DNA of 64,000 nt from Pseudomonas sp. v388 (GTDB lineage Bacteria > Pseudomonadota > Gammaproteobacteria > Pseudomonadales > Pseudomonadaceae): assembly GCF_003935425.1 (NCBI RefSeq), contig NZ_RHQN01000005.1:371008-435007 (forward strand), in the 5' to 3' direction. The translations under genes were made by a program, and so were the position numbers. This document shows positions 19,284 to 27,322 of the stretch, piece by piece. Position 1 is the stretch's first letter. Each line of letters opens with the position of its first letter. The notes below the pieces were generated by a model, which searched no databases, had not been told where the DNA came from, and saw only the letters and a list, made by a program, of their open reading frames with translations.

Positions 19284-20561
19284 ATGAATGATCAGGCCAA
19301 TGGCGTCGTAGAACGTCTGGATGTAGCTCCCGCGAGCCTCGCCTCGTGGAACCGTAACGACACCACCTGGATGCTCGGCTTGTTCGGCACCGCTATCGGT
19401 GCGGGCACGCTGTTCTTGCCGATCAATGCCGGCATTGGCGGCTTCTGGCCGTTGCTGGCATTGGCGCTGCTGGCATTCCCGATGACGTTTTACGCGCACC
19501 GCGGGCTGACTCGGTTCGTGCTGTCCGGTCGCAACGGCGGGGACATCACCGAAGTGGTCGAAGAGCATTTCGGTAAAGGCGCCGGTGCGATGATTACCCT
19601 GCTGTATTTCTTCGCGATCTTTCCGATCCTGCTGATCTACAGCGTGGCATTGACCAACACCGTCACCAACTTTGTCGAGCACCAGTTGCACCTGAACGCG
19701 CCGCCTCGCGCCTTGCTGGCGTTTCTGCTGATTGCGGGTCTGATGGTGGTGGTGAGCCTGGGCGAGCGACTGATCGTCAAGGCCATGAGCCTGATGGTGT
19801 ATCCCTTCATCGTTGCGCTGCTGTTTCTGGCCGTGTTTCTCATTCCGCACTGGACCGGCGGCATTCTGGAGACGGCGACCACGTTGCCCGAGCCTTCGAG
19901 CTTCCTGCCGACGCTCTGGCTGGCCATTCCAGTCATGGTGTTTTCGTTCAACCACACCCCGATCATTTCGGCGTTCGCGGTCGATCAGAAGCGCCAATAC
20001 GGGGCAAACGCTGAACAGCGCAGTTCGCAGATTCTGGCGCGAGCCCACGGCCTTATGGTGGTCATGGTGCTGTTCTTCGTATTCAGCTGCGTATTAACGC
20101 TATCGCCTGCGCAACTGGCTGAAGCCAAGGTGCAGAACGTTTCGGTGCTGACTTACCTGGCCAACCATTTCAACAACCCGACCATCGCGTTCGTGGCCCC
20201 GTTGATAGCCTTCATCGCTATCGCCAAGTCGTTCCTGGGCCATTACATCGGTGCCAGCGAAGGCTTGAAAGGTCTGGTCGTGAAGACCGGTCGCCAGCCG
20301 GGTCCACGTATGTTGAATGTGCTCACTTCCGGTTTCATGCTGGTCGTATGCTGGATCGTGGCGACGCTTAACCCCAGCATTCTGGGAATGATCGAAACGC
20401 TGGGTGGCCCTGTGATTTCGGCATTATTGTTCCTGATGCCGATGTACGCGATCCGCAAAGTGCCCGCCATGCGTCAGTACGCGGGCAAGCTCTCCAACGT
20501 GTTTGTGGTGATCGCCGGGGTGGTCGCGATTTCCGCGCTGGTCTATTCGCTGATGCGTTAA
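19284..20561 (+). CDS. HAAAP-family serine/threonine permease (SdaC-like)
   Basis: 425 residues, about eleven membrane helices. The N-terminal signature MLGLFGTAIGAGTLFLPINAG is typical of the hydroxy/aromatic amino acid permease family. SdaC/TdcC-type members import serine or threonine with a proton. The internal phrase VFSFNHTPIISAF is also family-typical. The start at 19284 gives a normal-length cytoplasmic N-terminus. The preceding 290 bases hold the inverted repeat at 19018-19076 and otherwise nothing clear. A strong terminator follows. Substrate cannot be fixed from sequence alone. Confidence 0.85.
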   Translation: MNDQANGVVERLDVAPASLASWNRNDTTWMLGLFGTAIGAGTLFLPINAGIGGFWPLLALALLAFPMTFYAHRGLTRFVLSGRNGGDITEVVEEHFGKGAGAMITLLYFFAIFPILLIYSVALTNTVTNFVEHQLHLNAPPRALLAFLLIAGLMVVVSLGERLIVKAMSLMVYPFIVALLFLAVFLIPHWTGGILETATTLPEPSSFLPTLWLAIPVMVFSFNHTPIISAFAVDQKRQYGANAEQRSSQILARAHGLMVVMVLFFVFSCVLTLSPAQLAEAKVQNVSVLTYLANHFNNPTIAFVAPLIAFIAIAKSFLGHYIGASEGLKGLVVKTGRQPGPRMLNVLTSGFMLVVCWIVATLNPSILGMIETLGGPVISALLFLMPMYAIRKVPAMRQYAGKLSNVFVVIAGVVAISALVYSLMR

Positions 20562-20579
20562 GCGCACACAGCCAATGGC

Positions 20580-20606
20580 AGGCCGGCGTCTAACGCCGGC
20601 CTTTTT
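20580..20606 (+). terminator. Intrinsic terminator after the permease gene
   Basis: The stem GGCCGGCGT (20581-20589) pairs with ACGCCGGCC (20593-20601) across a 3-base loop and is followed by TTTTT. Confidence 0.9.
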
Positions 20607-20661
20607 GTATGCGCGTTTGCTTGGGTGCCGCACAGACATACGCCATGCCAAGAGCGGCGGA

Positions 20662-20868
20662 TCAATCCACAGGGTCAGGAAACAGCGGGCGGGAAAGCAG
20701 CATGATGCTCGCGTAGTCGTACACATACTGACGACCTGCGTGGCTGGTCGCGCGCAGTTGGTCGATCAGCATACGTTCCTTCTGGTTCAGATACCTCAAC
20801 GCCGGATCTCCACTGGACTTCAGGCGATCACGTTCATGGGCGTCAGGGAAAGCAATGACGTTCGTCAT
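20662..20868 (-). CDS. Small conserved-looking hypothetical protein
   Basis: 68 residues. The frame is preceded by AAGGAGATATTTC, a near-ideal ribosome-binding site, which is the main reason to accept it. The protein begins MTNVIAFPDAHERDRLK and has no signal peptide, membrane helix or motif I recognise. It contains a moderately charged middle (NQKERMLIDQLR) that could be helical. It stands alone between the permease terminator and the GreA/B-like gene. Function unknown. Confidence 0.65.
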   Translation of the reverse strand: MTNVIAFPDAHERDRLKSSGDPALRYLNQKERMLIDQLRATSHAGRQYVYDYASIMLLSRPLFPDPVD

Positions 20869-20999
20869 GAAATATCTCCTTGGGTTGAGTCCTTGCGTGT
20901 TGCGATGCAGCCCCGTTTGCGGTGCAGGAAGTGAGGCCTCACCTTACCCATAAAAACTTCATGCGATCAACCCTGATCCCCCGGAAGGTGACGGACGCC

Positions 21000-21482
21000 T
21001 CAAAGCGCTCGCACTACCTCGAACGTTTCCCGGGTGCCGTTGATGACCATTTCGACCTCATCGCCCTCCAGTTTGCCCAGCAGGCTTTGCCCTAGCGGAG
21101 CGCGGGCGGTGATGACTGTCACCGCTTCATCGCCTGCCTGCACTTTCAAACCGGCAGCGTCCGGGCCAAGAAAGAAGTAGCGAACCCGCCCTGAGGCAGA
21201 TTCAAGGGTAATGAGATCACCAGTCTGAATACCACGAGATTCATCGGCTGGTTTGAGCTGCCATGCTCGATACAGCGCCAGGGATTGCCGGATTTCTTCG
21301 ACACGCCGTGCCTGACCGGCTGCCAGGTAAGATGCCTCCAGCCCGAGGGTGTCGTACTTGTTCTCGGCGATGTTTTCTTCGTGGGTCGCCGTTTCATAAG
21401 CGGTCTGCGCCGCCCGCCGGGCGATGTCCAGATCGGCTTCAAGCTTGAGCACGATCAGGTCGAGGACGTGCTGTTTGTTCAT
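21000..21482 (-). CDS. GreA/GreB-family transcription elongation factor-like protein
   Basis: 160 residues. The N-terminal part is a helical, coiled-coil-like segment with ATHEENIAENKYDTLGLE, where acidic residues would lie at the tip that enters the RNA polymerase secondary channel. The C-terminal part has the FKBP-like Gre domain (ITARAPLGQSLLGKLEGDEVEMVINGT). Such proteins stimulate RNA cleavage in backtracked polymerase or act as related regulators. I take the start as MNKQHVLDLI at 21482. The ATG at 21500 adds six residues and would overlap the upstream gene by 17 bases; neither has a strong ribosome-binding site. Confidence 0.8.
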   Translation of the reverse strand: MNKQHVLDLIVLKLEADLDIARRAAQTAYETATHEENIAENKYDTLGLEASYLAAGQARRVEEIRQSLALYRAWQLKPADESRGIQTGDLITLESASGRVRYFFLGPDAAGLKVQAGDEAVTVITARAPLGQSLLGKLEGDEVEMVINGTRETFEVVRAL

Positions 21483-21483
21483 T

Positions 21484-21888
21484 TCAACCACAGTATTCAT
21501 TGATATTGGCCCGACTCTTTTCGCTGGGCGCGGTCCGGTCCTGTTGCATCCAGAAATCGCATTTGGACCGGCTGTAATTGCGCTGCTGTTGTTCCTGCAC
21601 CTGTTCGCGAGCCTGACGTGCTTCGCTCTCGCGCAGGCTCTGTTCGTATTTGCGGAACATCGCGGTTTGCGGGTCGTCCGCAGGTAACGGTTGCGCAGCC
21701 GGGGAGTGCGGCCTGACCAGTTCGGCGGCGGCCTGCTCCAGCACCTGGGTCTGCGCGGGTGGCAGCTGCTTGTAGAACAGCATGCCGGTGACGGCCACGG
21801 CCATGGCGCCCAGCCAGATGCCCAGGGCGATACAGAGGATCAGTTTCAAGGACACGTAGAGTTCGCGACGGCGGGCGCTGGAGGACAT
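21484..21888 (-). CDS. Hypothetical single-pass membrane protein
   Basis: 134 residues beginning MSSSARRRELYVSLKLIL, with one hydrophobic helix at about residues 13-37 (CIALGIWLGAMAVAVTGMLFY). The rest is a polar, glutamine- and arginine-rich, probably helical region (SEARQAREQVQEQQQRN). Two cysteines occur near the C-terminus (SKCDFW and NEYCG). The start at 21888 is preceded by GAAAGGAA; the longer frame upstream lacks any support. It is transcribed towards the GreA/B-like gene with about one base between them, so the two are probably an operon. Function unknown. Confidence 0.75.
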   Translation of the reverse strand: MSSSARRRELYVSLKLILCIALGIWLGAMAVAVTGMLFYKQLPPAQTQVLEQAAAELVRPHSPAAQPLPADDPQTAMFRKYEQSLRESEARQAREQVQEQQQRNYSRSKCDFWMQQDRTAPSEKSRANINEYCG

Positions 21889-22018
21889 GGCTGGATTCCT
21901 TTCAGGACGAGTGCTGTGATTGTGCCACGCCTGGTGACCCGCAGGCAGTGCGCACTGGTACAGGCACGCGGTTCTGACGGACAATCCACGTTTTTGACCC
22001 ATCTGCTCAGGAGCTGGA

Positions 22019-23161
22019 ATGAAAGCCGCAGGCGCGAAAGCTTCTTGGGACATCTTCTGCAACGTCGTCGACAATTTTGGCGACGTCGGCGTGACCTGGC
22101 GCCTGGCGCGACAGTTGGTTGCCGAACATCAGCTCGACGTGCGGCTGTGGATCGACGACCTTGGCGCGTTTGCCAGGCTGTGCCCCGACGCCGATCCCCT
22201 GGCGGATCAACAATGGCAGGCGGGTGTGAACGTCTGTCGCTGGCCTGCGCCTTGGCAGGACACCCCTTTGCCAGACGTGGTTCTGGAGGCTTTCGCGTGC
22301 CGGCTTCCTGAGGCTTATATAGAGGCCATGCTGCGCAGCTCGCCGCGACCGGTGTGGCTGAATCTGGATTACCTCAGCGCCGAAGACTGGGTTGCCGGTT
22401 GCCATGGCTTGCCCTCGATGCAGTCCAACGGGCTTAAAAAGACATTCTTCTTTCCCGGCTTCGAACCAGGAACCGGCGGGCTGTTGCGCGAACGAGACCT
22501 GCTCGAACGGCGCCGGGCGTTGCAGGGAGATGCGGCGGCGCGTCGTGAAGCGTTGCAGGCGTTCGGCGTGCGGCCGGCCGGCGACGCACGATTGATCTCG
22601 CTGTTCGCCTACGAAAACCCGGGCCTGGGCAGCTGGCTGGACACGCTGGAAGAGGCTGAGCGCCCGACGCATGTGCTGGTGCCTGAAGGCCGGGTGCTGG
22701 GTGATGTGCAGGCCTGGCTGGGCATGCAGGCGCTGGCCGCAGGCGCGGTGCAGGTGCGAGGTGCCTTGACCGTGCAGGTTCTGCCGTTCGTCAGGCAGGA
22801 GCAGTACGACACGCTGCTGTGGAGCTGCGATTTCAACGTGGTTCGCGGCGAGGATTCATTCGTCCGCGCGCAGTGGGCGGCGCGGCCAATGCTCTGGCAC
22901 ATCTATCAGCAGGAAGACCAGGCGCATCTGCCCAAGCTGGAAGCCTTCCTGCAGCTGTACGCGGCAGGGCTCTCGCCGGCGGCTGCCCGGGATCTCAGGC
23001 AATGCTGGCTGGCCTGGAACGCGGGTGGCGATCTCAAGACAGCCTGGCATGCGCTCGATGCACATTGGCCCGAACTCGAGCGTCACGCGCAGGACTGGTG
23101 CCGGCAGCAGGCTGCACAGACCGATCTCGCAACGGCGCTAGTACAGTTTTGCCGAAATTAG
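22019..23161 (+). CDS. earP: EF-P arginine-32 rhamnosyltransferase EarP
   Basis: 380 residues. EarP transfers rhamnose from dTDP-rhamnose to Arg32 of elongation factor P. This allows EF-P to rescue ribosomes stalled at polyproline. The N-terminus WDIFCNVVDNFGDVGVTWRLARQL carries the catalytic-site aspartate segment NFGDVGVTWR. A conserved SNGLKKTFFFPGF and a C-terminal donor-binding region with VRGEDSFVRAQWAARPMLWHIYQQ are present. The ATG at 22019 follows CAGGAG. The gene lies directly upstream of efp, whose product has an arginine at position 32, which fixes the annotation. Confidence 0.95.
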   Translation: MKAAGAKASWDIFCNVVDNFGDVGVTWRLARQLVAEHQLDVRLWIDDLGAFARLCPDADPLADQQWQAGVNVCRWPAPWQDTPLPDVVLEAFACRLPEAYIEAMLRSSPRPVWLNLDYLSAEDWVAGCHGLPSMQSNGLKKTFFFPGFEPGTGGLLRERDLLERRRALQGDAAARREALQAFGVRPAGDARLISLFAYENPGLGSWLDTLEEAERPTHVLVPEGRVLGDVQAWLGMQALAAGAVQVRGALTVQVLPFVRQEQYDTLLWSCDFNVVRGEDSFVRAQWAARPMLWHIYQQEDQAHLPKLEAFLQLYAAGLSPAAARDLRQCWLAWNAGGDLKTAWHALDAHWPELERHAQDWCRQQAAQTDLATALVQFCRN

Positions 23162-23183
23162 CTATGATACGCGGCCTTGATGT

Positions 23184-23234
23184 AAGGCTCTGTACGAAAA
23201 GTGCCTGCGCAGGCTATTTCTCGTACAGAGCCTT
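23184..23234 (+). promoter_or_regulatory. Inverted repeat in the efp leader
   Basis: Perfect 14-base arms, AAGGCTCTGTACGA (23184-23197) and TCGTACAGAGCCTT (23221-23234), enclose a 12-base self-complementary core GCCTGCGCAGGC at 23203-23214. The structure ends 32 bases before the efp start. A TATGAT hexamer at 23164-23169 could be the -10 of the efp promoter, but its -35 is poor. Confidence 0.6.
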
Positions 23235-23266
23235 TGGTTATCTCCATCCAAATTCGGATATATGCA

Positions 23267-23836
23267 ATGAAAACTGGTAAAGAGCTGAAACCCGGTACCG
23301 TGATCCGTATCGACAACGATCCTTGGTTGGTCCAGAAGGCTGAGTTCACCAAGTCGGGCCGTAACAGCGCGATCATGAAGACCAAGCTGAAGAACCTGCT
23401 GACCGGTTACAAGACCGAAACCGTTTACAGCGCCGATGACAAGCTGGACGACGTGATCCTGGACCGCAAGGAAGCCACCCTGTCTTTCATCAGCGGTGAC
23501 TCCTACACGTTCATGGACACCACTGACTACACCATGTACGAGCTGAACGCTGAAGACATCGAAGCCGTTCTGCCATTCGTCGAAGAAGGCATGACCGACG
23601 TTTGCGAAGCCGTGTTCTTCGAAGAGCGTCTGGTTTCCGTAGAACTGCCGACCACTATCGTGCGTCAGGTTGACTACACCGAAGGTTCCGCTCGCGGCGA
23701 CACATCGGGCAAGGTCATGAAGCCTGCCAAGCTGAAGAACGGCACCGAGCTGTCGGTGGCTGACTTCATCGAAATCGGCGACATGATCGAGATCGATACC
23801 CGTGAAGGCGGTTCCTACAAAGGCCGTGCTAAATAA
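23267..23836 (+). CDS. efp: Elongation factor P
   Basis: 189 residues. EF-P binds the ribosome between the P and E sites and relieves stalling at consecutive prolines. Three beta-barrel domains are expected. The tip loop reads TKSGRNSA with Arg32 as the modified residue, the type served by EarP rather than the lysine type served by EpmA/EpmB. The start at 23267 gives [15 protein letters not shown], the family N-terminus; its Shine-Dalgarno sequence is weak, and the structured leader above could influence initiation. A terminator follows closely. Confidence 0.97.
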   Translation: MKTGKELKPGTVIRIDNDPWLVQKAEFTKSGRNSAIMKTKLKNLLTGYKTETVYSADDKLDDVILDRKEATLSFISGDSYTFMDTTDYTMYELNAEDIEAVLPFVEEGMTDVCEAVFFEERLVSVELPTTIVRQVDYTEGSARGDTSGKVMKPAKLKNGTELSVADFIEIGDMIEIDTREGGSYKGRAK

Positions 23837-23861
23837 GCAGGGTGTTTTAACCCCGTTACGC

Positions 23862-23890
23862 AAAAAGCCCGCAGCGATGCGGGCTTTTTT
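23862..23890 (+). terminator. Intrinsic terminator after efp
   Basis: AAAAAGCCCGCA pairs with TGCGGGCTTTTT across a GCGA loop. The A and T tracts make it potentially bidirectional, also serving ohr from the other side. Confidence 0.9.
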
Positions 23891-23915
23891 GTGCCTGTGT
23901 GTCAGGTGTCGCGGG

Positions 23916-24335
23916 TCATACGGTCACGTGCAGGCGGACATCGACATTGCCGCGGGTAGCGTTGGAGTACGGGCAGACCTGGTGAGCGGCGTCCACCAGT
24001 TGTTGAGCGTCCGCCTGCTCCAGGCCCGGCAGGCTGATGTGCAGGTCGATATCCAGACCGAAACCGCCGGGGATCTGGCCAATGCCGACGTGGGCAGTGA
24101 TCGAGGCGTCTGCGGGAATGCTGCGCTTGCTCTGGCCAGCGACGAATTTCAGGGCGCCGATGAAGCAGGCCGAATAGCCGGCGGCAAACAGTTGCTCGGG
24201 GTTGGTCGCTTCGCCGCCCGCACCGCCAAGCTCTTTTGGCGTGGCGAGTTTTACATCGAGAATCTTGTCGCTGGAAACGGCGCGGCCATCACGGCCACCG
24301 GTAGCGGTTGCAACAGCGGTATAGAGCGGAGTCAT
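23916..24335 (-). CDS. ohr: Organic hydroperoxide resistance protein Ohr
   Basis: 139 residues. This OsmC-fold peroxidase reduces organic hydroperoxides by a thiol mechanism. The catalytic cysteines are in FAAGYSACFIGAL and QVCPYSNATRGN, and the conserved start MTPLYTAVATATGGRDG is present. The start at 24335 fits the family; the frame's upstream extension lies within the control region. It follows ohrR on the same strand with a 160-base gap holding a dyad that probably binds OhrR. Confidence 0.95.
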   Translation of the reverse strand: MTPLYTAVATATGGRDGRAVSSDKILDVKLATPKELGGAGGEATNPEQLFAAGYSACFIGALKFVAGQSKRSIPADASITAHVGIGQIPGGFGLDIDLHISLPGLEQADAQQLVDAAHQVCPYSNATRGNVDVRLHVTV

Positions 24336-24364
24336 GACATTACCCTCTTCGGTATCGAATGATT

Positions 24365-24448
24365 GCGCAAAATATTTGCGCGCTAAGTAATTGCACGGCC
24401 AATGTAACTGCAAGATAGTTAGTGCGCAAGCTAATATTTTGAGTGCGC
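24365..24448 (-). promoter_or_regulatory. Dyad-rich ohr promoter/OhrR operator candidate
   Basis: CAAAATATT (24368-24376) and AATATTTTG (24433-24441) are perfect inverted repeats. Inside them GCGCGCTAA (24378-24386) and TTAGTGCGC (24419-24427) match with one mismatch. AT-rich nested dyads are what MarR-family OhrR proteins bind. Position between ohrR and ohr supports redox control of ohr. Confidence 0.5.
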
Positions 24449-24496
24449 TTCGATACTGCCTGAACCGAGAAGCAGAACGGTCGACGACCGACCTGG

Positions 24497-24970
24497 TTAC
24501 AGGCTGTCGTGCAGGGCGCTGCGCAACTGCACCAGCGAGTCTTGCAGTTCGCGAAGTTTTTCCAGATTCAGGCGGCTGGCCGAGAAGATGCAGCCGGGCA
24601 CATTCAGAGCTTTTTGCTGCAAGGCGCGGCCTTGTGCGGTGAGGTGCAGCAGCACCACGCGTTCATCATCCTTGCTGCGCGTGCGACTGATGAAGCCTTC
24701 CCCCTCAAGCCGTTTTAGCAGCGGCGTCAGGGAACCGGGGTCGGTCAACAGGCGCGTGCTGACCTCCCCAACCGTCAGGCCTTCCTGCTCCCAGAGCACC
24801 ATCATCGCCAGGTATTGCGGATAAGTCAGGCCCAGCGCCTGGAGCAGCGGTTTGTAGACCTTGGTCATCGCCAGCGACGTCGAATACAGCGCGAAGCACA
24901 GCTGGTTATCCAGCAATAGTTCGTCGCAGCCGGCAGCAGCGTCGGAAGTCGGGCGGTCGTCGGCGCTCAT
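24497..24970 (-). CDS. ohrR: MarR-family organic-peroxide-sensing regulator OhrR
   Basis: 157 residues with a winged helix-turn-helix (PGSLTPLLKRLEGEGFISRTRSKDDERVV). The N-terminal segment LLDNQLCFALYSTS holds the reactive cysteine of OhrR, which on oxidation by organic peroxide releases DNA. A second cysteine, VPGCIFSASRL, lies near the C-terminus and could form the intersubunit disulfide. Located directly upstream of ohr. The start at 24970 is the natural one. Confidence 0.92.
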   Translation of the reverse strand: MSADDRPTSDAAAGCDELLLDNQLCFALYSTSLAMTKVYKPLLQALGLTYPQYLAMMVLWEQEGLTVGEVSTRLLTDPGSLTPLLKRLEGEGFISRTRSKDDERVVLLHLTAQGRALQQKALNVPGCIFSASRLNLEKLRELQDSLVQLRSALHDSL

Positions 24971-25060
24971 GGGCGGGCCTCGTGCAGGGAAAGAGGGTTA
25001 ATTTAGTGCCCGTACCTTTAATGCGCCAGATAAATCCGCGCTACAAGGGCCGAAGGCTCA

Positions 25061-25080
25061 GGGCAAGAGCGCGCTTGCCC
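25061..25080. repeat. REP-like hairpin
   Basis: GGGCAAG/CTTGCCC arms with the spacer AGCGCG resemble the core of Pseudomonas REP sequences (GCGCGCTTGCCCGCGA). It lies in the gap between ohrR and the TauE-type gene. Confidence 0.45.
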
Positions 25081-25239
25081 GCGACAACAGGCGCCCGGAC
25101 GCCAGGCAGGCGGCCGATGGCTGAGCGGGTTGCGGCCAAGCACGCTTCTGCACAGGGGCAGCCATGACATTTCAAGTAACAGTTCTCCTCACGCCCAAGA
25201 CTGCGTAGCATTCGGCCATTCGTTGAGCGGGGGCGCGGT

Positions 25240-25986
25240 GTGATCGAAGTGGTGATGTATGTGTTGCTGGGTGCGGCAATGGGCACCTTGGGGGGCTTGT
25301 TCGGAATTGGCGGCGGGTTGGTGGCGATTCCCGCGCTGGGTGTGTTGTTCGGCCTCGAACAGCAACTGGCGCAGGGCACGGCCTTGCTGATGGTGCTACC
25401 TAACGTGCTGTTGGCGCTGTGGCGTTACAACCAGCGCAACCGGGTGTCGCTGCGCAATGCGCTGATGCTGATCGTGCCCAGTTTCTGCTTTGCATGGCTG
25501 ACATCGCTTTGGGCCGTGAGCCTCGACCCGCAGGCCATGCGCCTGGGCTTCGTCGGATTCCTGATTGTGCTGACGGTGTTCAACCTGGCGCAGATGTACT
25601 GGCGCAAGGAGCCAGTCGGCACCGAACTGCGTCGCGGCCAGTGGTTGTGGCTGCTGGGTGTAGGCTCCGGGATCACCGGCGGCCTGTTCGGCGTCGGCGG
25701 CGGCGTGGTGGCCACGCCGATCCTGACCAGCATTTTCGGCGCAACCCAGGTGGTGGCCCAAGGGCTGGCGCTGGCCTTGGCTGCGCCGAGCACCGGGATC
25801 ACGCTGCTGACCTACGCCCTGCATGATCACGTCGACTGGGCCATGGGAATTCCGCTGGCCATCGGCGGCCTGGCGAGCATCAGTTGGGGTGTGAAACTGG
25901 CCCATTCGATGCGCGAACGCACTTTGCGGGCCTGGTTCTGTGTGTTCCTGATGTTTTGCGCCGCGATCCTCATGTTCAAGCTCTGA
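25240..25986 (+). CDS. TauE/SafE-family anion (sulfite/sulfonate) exporter
   Basis: 248 residues, about eight membrane helices. Two glycine-rich repeats typical of the family are seen, GTLGGLFGIGGGLVAIPAL near the N-terminus and GITGGLFGVGGGVVATPIL in the middle; these mark the internal duplication. Members transport sulfite, sulfoacetate or other small anions. The start is a GTG at 25240 following GCGGGGGCG; a weak Shine-Dalgarno makes the start uncertain. The stop is one base from the stop of the convergent LysR gene. Substrate unknown. Confidence 0.85.
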   Translation: MIEVVMYVLLGAAMGTLGGLFGIGGGLVAIPALGVLFGLEQQLAQGTALLMVLPNVLLALWRYNQRNRVSLRNALMLIVPSFCFAWLTSLWAVSLDPQAMRLGFVGFLIVLTVFNLAQMYWRKEPVGTELRRGQWLWLLGVGSGITGGLFGVGGGVVATPILTSIFGATQVVAQGLALALAAPSTGITLLTYALHDHVDWAMGIPLAIGGLASISWGVKLAHSMRERTLRAWFCVFLMFCAAILMFKL

Positions 25987-25987
25987 C

Positions 25988-26842
25988 TCAAACCTTGAAG
26001 CCCTCGGCGATGTAGTCGGCCATGCATTCGGTGATCGGCGAGGGCGTCTTGGGGTTGCGCAACAGCACAATGCTGGCGGTCGGCAGTAGCGGCAGTCGTT
26101 CGGCGTCACCCAGAACGCGCAGCTCCGGTGTGATCAGACTTTCCAGCTGAGCGGTGACTGCCAGCCCGGCGCTTACCACGGCCATGATTGCCGCCATGCT
26201 GGCGCTGCTGTAGGCGATGCGATAGTCGCGTTCCATGGCCTCCAGCGCATTGCAGGCCCAGTCGCGGCAGAAGCAGGTGGTGTTGAACATCGCCAGTGGC
26301 AGAGGCGTCTGGTCATGGGGAGCAAAACCGATGGCCTCGGTCCAGACCAGCCGCTCCTGGCGCAAAAGTTGGCCGATTTCAGTGCCGGGCCGGCGCGTGA
26401 CGATGGTCAGGTCCAAGTCCTGACGCAGCAGCAGTAGCTCGGACGGTTCGCAATGCACTTCCACTTGAATCAGCGGGTAGGCACGGGCGAACTGCGAAAG
26501 GATGCCCGGCAGAAAGCGCATGACATAGTCGTCAGGCGAGCCGATTTTCACCACCCCGACCATATGCGGTTCGCGCAGCGTGTTGAACACCTCGCTGTGC
26601 AGTTTCAGGATGCGTCGCGCATAGCCCAGCAACACCTGGCCTTCGACGGTCAGGTTGAGCATGCGCCCCTCGCGCTGGAACAGCGGGCGTTGCACCACGT
26701 CTTCTTCGAGCCGCTTCATCTGCATGCTGACCGCCGACTGGGTACGGTTCACCACTTCGCCGGCGCGGGTAAAACCGCCGTGATCGGCAATCGCCACGAA
26801 CGTGCGCAGCAGCTCGGTATCAATACTTGGGTAGTTGGCCAT
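25988..26842 (-). CDS. LysR-family transcriptional regulator (LrhA/HexA-like)
   Basis: 284 residues. The N-terminal winged helix-turn-helix (about residues 8-66) has DTELLRTFVAIADHGGFTRAGEVVNRTQSAVSMQMKRLE, which fits the LrhA/HexA subgroup. The substrate-binding domain follows (VGVVKIGSPDDYVMRFLPG). Members of this subgroup often repress motility, exoenzyme or stress genes. It is divergent from a DUF1127 gene 94 bases away and convergent with the TauE-type gene. A direct role in controlling the DUF1127 gene is plausible. Confidence 0.88.
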   Translation of the reverse strand: MANYPSIDTELLRTFVAIADHGGFTRAGEVVNRTQSAVSMQMKRLEEDVVQRPLFQREGRMLNLTVEGQVLLGYARRILKLHSEVFNTLREPHMVGVVKIGSPDDYVMRFLPGILSQFARAYPLIQVEVHCEPSELLLLRQDLDLTIVTRRPGTEIGQLLRQERLVWTEAIGFAPHDQTPLPLAMFNTTCFCRDWACNALEAMERDYRIAYSSASMAAIMAVVSAGLAVTAQLESLITPELRVLGDAERLPLLPTASIVLLRNPKTPSPITECMADYIAEGFKV

Positions 26843-26936
26843 CCATCAATCTCCCAGATGCACCACATAAGAAACATTCGTTGGATTGATCCTACGCCAG
26901 GCGCGAGACTTTAGTCATCCCCACCTGGAGGGCAAG

Positions 26937-27170
26937 ATGATGAAAGGTCAAAAAGGGTATGTACTGGCCGGGCAACCAACAGCCGTGGCGTTTTCTTCCG
27001 GTCTCTGGACCGGTTTGAAATATCACTTCAACCGCTGGATGGAGCTGCACCGTCAACGCCGCTTGCTGGCGCAACTGAGTGATGAGGCCTTGCGTGACCT
27101 GGGCCTGAGCCGGGCCGATATCATGCAGGAGTCGGAGCGGCCGTTCTGGGATGATCCGCTCAAGCATTGA
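26937..27170 (+). CDS. DUF1127-domain small protein
   Basis: 77 residues. The C-terminal half carries the DUF1127 pattern RRLLAQLSDEALRDLGLSRADIMQES, ending in WDDP. Members of this arginine-rich small-protein family are linked to phosphate uptake and post-transcriptional effects in alphaproteobacteria; function in Pseudomonas is not established. GGAGGG lies at 26927-26932. The ATGs at 26937 and 26940 are both possible. The next 150 bases hold a REP element. Confidence 0.85.
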   Translation: MMKGQKGYVLAGQPTAVAFSSGLWTGLKYHFNRWMELHRQRRLLAQLSDEALRDLGLSRADIMQESERPFWDDPLKH

Positions 27171-27179
27171 GATGCTACT

Positions 27180-27203
27180 TGTGGGAGCGGACCGCTCGGT
27201 CGC
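27180..27203. repeat. REP-like element
   Basis: TGTGGGAGCGGACCGCTCGGTCGC resembles the Pseudomonas REP consensus. Its arms GAGCGG and CCGCTC form a hairpin with a one-base loop. It sits in the gap between the DUF1127 and ycaQ-like genes. Confidence 0.55.
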
Positions 27204-27322
27204 ACAACTTCGGCGCTGCACATGCCGGAGCGCGCTTGGTCACGACACAGGCGATGACGGGACTGACAGACCCTCACCAATCGGATAGCGTTACCGTCTC
27301 ACGCCCCGAGACTGGAATGCCC

